Origin: Sphingomonas sp. UBA978
GTDB lineage: Bacteria > Pseudomonadota > Alphaproteobacteria > Sphingomonadales > Sphingomonadaceae
Direction of reading: 5' to 3'
DNA length: 64,000 nucleotides
Assembly: GCF_002292295.1 (NCBI RefSeq)
Contig: NZ_DBBS01000021.1
Span: 62,001-126,000, forward strand
The translations under genes were made by a program, and so were the position numbers. Of the stretch, positions 62,051-64,000 are shown piece by piece (within the stretch, counting starts at the first letter, position 1; each line of letters begins with the position of its first letter). The notes beneath the pieces were generated by a model. That model was not told the DNA's origin. It searched no databases and was given only the letters and a program-made list of their open reading frames with translations.

Positions 62051-62245
62051 CTCACAGGTAGGGGGCGGGCGACGTTGGACGAACCCGGCCTTCCGTTCGC
62101 TCTGAACCTGCCGACGGCTGGCTTTTCCACGCTGACCAGGGGCCTGTCGTCCTCCTTGGCGGAGACGCGGAAACGATAGGCGGGAATAGTTTCCGCTCAG
62201 GCGTTCATGTGTCCATGTTGCCCGCACCGACGAAGCGCGCGGGCC

Positions 62246-63337
62246 CTATTCCTCGGTCCGGATCAGCACCGCCTCGCCGATCAGCAGGAACAGCAGGAAT
62301 GGCGCCCAGGCGGCGAGGAACGGCGGGTAGGCACCCAGATTGCCCATCGCCAGCGCAAAATTGTCCGCGACGAAATAGGCGAAGCCCAGCGCCATGCCGA
62401 TCACGGCGCGCACGAACAGTTGCCCCGATCGGGCGATGCCGAACGCCGCGACCGCGCCGAGCAACGGCATCAGCACCGCCGACAGCGGCCCCGAGAATTT
62501 GTGCCACAAGGTGCCCTCGAGCGACTTGGTCGGCCGGCCCGCGTCGCGCAGGTCGCCGATCGCCGCCGCCAGCGCGGTGAAGTCGAGCCCCTCGGGATTG
62601 ACCTTGCCGAGCGTAAACTGGTCGGGTCGCACCCCCGGCGCGACCTTGACCGTGCCGAGGCTGGAGAGCCGGCCGGTCGCGACGTCGAAGCGGGTGGCGG
62701 GGCCGATCGCCCAGCCGTCGCCGGCATGGCGGCCCTGCGGCGCGCGGATGATCGCTACCAGCTCGCCACCGGTCCGGTCGTAGACGGTGACGGTGCCGAG
62801 CCGGGTCTGCTCGCCGCGCCCGCGCACCTGCTGCACCGCGATCAGGTCGTCGCCGTCGCGTACCCAAACGTTGGTCCGCTCGCCGCGGTCGATCGGCAGC
62901 GGGCCGTAGTCGACGTCCTTCCATTGATCGAGCGTCGCGGTGGCGCGGGTGACGATCCGTTCGTTGAAGACGAAGCTGACGGCGGCGACACCGAGGCTGG
63001 CGACCAGCAGCGGCGCGAGCACCTGATGCGCCGACAGCCCGGCCGCCTTCAATGCGATGACCTCGCTGTTCTGGTTCATCGTGATGAGCGTCAGGATCGT
63101 GCCGAGCAGCACGGAGAAGGGGAGGAGGAAGGCGACGATCTGCGGCGCGCGCAGTCCGACATATTCCCATACCTGCGACTGGGTGTTGCCCGGATGCGCG
63201 AGGATCGCACCCGATTCGCTGAGCAGGTCGAGCGTCTGGAGGATCAGCAGCAGCGCGGCGAGCAGGCCGAACGTGCGCACCAGGAACATCCGGCCCATGT
63301 AGATCGCGACGGTGCGCGACGGGAAGAAGCTGGTCAT
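62246..63337 (-). CDS. lptG: LPS export ABC transporter permease LptG
   Basis: An inner-membrane permease of 363 residues in the LptB2FG complex that extracts LPS from the inner membrane. The N-terminus MTSFFPSRTVAIYMGRMFLVRTFGLLAALLLIL, then LPFSVLLGTILTLITMNQNSEVIALKAAGLSAHQVLAPLLVASLGVAA, is diagnostic. A periplasmic beta-jellyroll (ERTNVWVRDGDDLIAVQQV) and the C-terminal helices (SAVLMPLLGAVAAFGIA) follow. Its ATG overlaps the lptF stop (ATGA), as in most alphaproteobacteria. Confidence 0.95.
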   Translation of the reverse strand: MTSFFPSRTVAIYMGRMFLVRTFGLLAALLLILQTLDLLSESGAILAHPGNTQSQVWEYVGLRAPQIVAFLLPFSVLLGTILTLITMNQNSEVIALKAAGLSAHQVLAPLLVASLGVAAVSFVFNERIVTRATATLDQWKDVDYGPLPIDRGERTNVWVRDGDDLIAVQQVRGRGEQTRLGTVTVYDRTGGELVAIIRAPQGRHAGDGWAIGPATRFDVATGRLSSLGTVKVAPGVRPDQFTLGKVNPEGLDFTALAAAIGDLRDAGRPTKSLEGTLWHKFSGPLSAVLMPLLGAVAAFGIARSGQLFVRAVIGMALGFAYFVADNFALAMGNLGAYPPFLAAWAPFLLFLLIGEAVLIRTEE

Positions 63338-64000
63338 GCCGCAGCCCCCTTCTTGCGGCCGCGGCCGGGCAGGTAACGGGTCAGCAGCTTGGCGACCTTC
63401 GAGAAGGCGCGCTCGAGCGCGCCGATCGGCTGGCCGCCGGGGACATAGGCGATCTGATAGTACATCCAGAGGATGATCCCGGCAAAGATGCAGAACGGGA
63501 CCCAGAGGGCGATCAGCGGATCGATCCGCCCGAGTTCGCCGATCGACGCGGCATATTCGTTCACCTTGTGATAGGCGACGATCATCACGATCGCGAGGAA
63601 CACGCCGAAGCCGGAATTGGACCGCTTCGGCGGCACGCCCAGTGCGATCGCGAGCAAGGGCAGCAGGAACATCGTCGCCACCTCGACCAGGCGGAAATGA
63701 AATTCCGACCGGCTGCTGTCGCGCTGTTCCTCGCTGGGCGAAGCGCGGCCCAGCCTGGCCAGCTCGGGCAGGGTGAATTCGAGGTTGCGGCCGCCGCGCG
63801 ACCGGAAATTTTCATAGCGCGGCAGCGGGATCGGCAGATCGTGGCTGGTAAAGGTCAGCACCCGCGGCACCGCGAAATTGGGCGCCTTGTGGACCAGCGT
63901 GCCCTTGGTCAGGCGAAAGATGATCGTGTTAGGATCATCGGTCGCGAGGAACTGGCCCGATTGCGCGGTGACCGAATAGCTCGTGCCCTTGTCGTTATAA
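63334..64000 (-). CDS. lptF: LPS export ABC transporter permease LptF (partial, N-terminus beyond window)
   Basis: The frame is open from the right window edge to its stop at 63334; only the C-terminal 221 residues are here. Visible parts are the end of the periplasmic domain (SYSVTAQSGQFLATDDPNTIIFRLTKGTLVHK, SHDLPIPLPRYENFRSRGG), the EFHFRLVEVATMFLLPLLAIALGVPPKR segment typical of LptF, and three further membrane helices. It is transcribed ahead of lptG with a 4-base overlap. LptF and LptG form the heterodimeric membrane core of the LPS exporter. Confidence 0.93.
   Translation of the reverse strand, partial: YNDKGTSYSVTAQSGQFLATDDPNTIIFRLTKGTLVHKAPNFAVPRVLTFTSHDLPIPLPRYENFRSRGGRNLEFTLPELARLGRASPSEEQRDSSRSEFHFRLVEVATMFLLPLLAIALGVPPKRSNSGFGVFLAIVMIVAYHKVNEYAASIGELGRIDPLIALWVPFCIFAGIILWMYYQIAYVPGGQPIGALERAFSKVAKLLTRYLPGRGRKKGAAA

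Overview
The window looks like chromosomal DNA from a Sphingomonas-type alphaproteobacterium. GC content is high and genes are packed tightly, with many 1-14 base overlaps. Typical traits include a tonB-exbB-exbD-exbD cluster, large TonB-dependent receptors, a SUF operon led by an Rrf2 regulator, an otsB/GH15/otsA trehalose cluster and LptG-LptF. I see no rRNA, tRNA, CRISPR array, prophage or intact insertion sequence. This assignment rests on gene content and protein style only; no search was run.

Layout. 1-2.8 kb: CCA-adding enzyme (cut by the window edge), a CoA-pyrophosphatase-type NUDIX, a DUF1285 protein and a GNAT protein, all on the minus strand. 2.9-7.0 kb: folB, a secreted protein, and the TonB/ExbB/ExbD/ExbD energy-transducing operon with hairpins between its genes. 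7.0-10.9 kb: a duplication-rich stretch with two copies of a roughly 130-bp repeat element, a 263-bp tandem duplication between an alpha/beta hydrolase and an acyltransferase, and a 169-bp tandem duplication at the end of a small TPR gene. 10.9-14.8 kb: dCTP deaminase, NUDIX, ABM monooxygenase, FAD oxidoreductase and TetR. 14.8-17.9 kb: a DctB/DctD-like two-component pair whose response regulator lacks the sigma-54 GAFTGA loop. 18.0-24.7 kb: a divergent TetR and a complete RND efflux system, with a perfect 20-bp palindrome between them.

24.7-28.3 kb: glycosyltransferase, LpxH-like metallophosphoesterase and a PiT phosphate transporter. 28.4-32.1 kb: a possible metal-uptake operon (His/Met-rich protein, TonB-dependent receptor, PepSY membrane protein). 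32.2-35.2 kb: a second, large receptor. 35.7-40.7 kb: an osmotic-stress neighbourhood with an MscS channel, OtsA, GH15 and OtsB; OtsA appears to start at CTG. 41-42 kb: a divergent VOC/TetR pair in DNA that reads as less GC-rich. 42.2-47.5 kb: RluE and a tightly overlapped set of inositol-phosphate cytidylyltransferase-like protein, myo-inositol-1-phosphate synthase and CDP-alcohol phosphatidyltransferase, preceded by NAD synthetase. This is the most interesting metabolic unit here, suggesting an inositol-lipid or phosphodiester pathway.

47.8-52.8 kb: ArsC/Spx-like protein, acyl-CoA synthetase, gamma-glutamyltransferase and PyrD. 53.2-59.6 kb: SUF operon (Rrf2 regulator, SufB, a small secreted protein, SufC, a structured repeat block, SufD, SufS, SufT, SufA) with a readable promoter and operator. 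59.6-64.0 kb: a GNAT-like protein, a fatty acid desaturase and the LptG/LptF lipopolysaccharide export permeases (LptF cut by the window edge).
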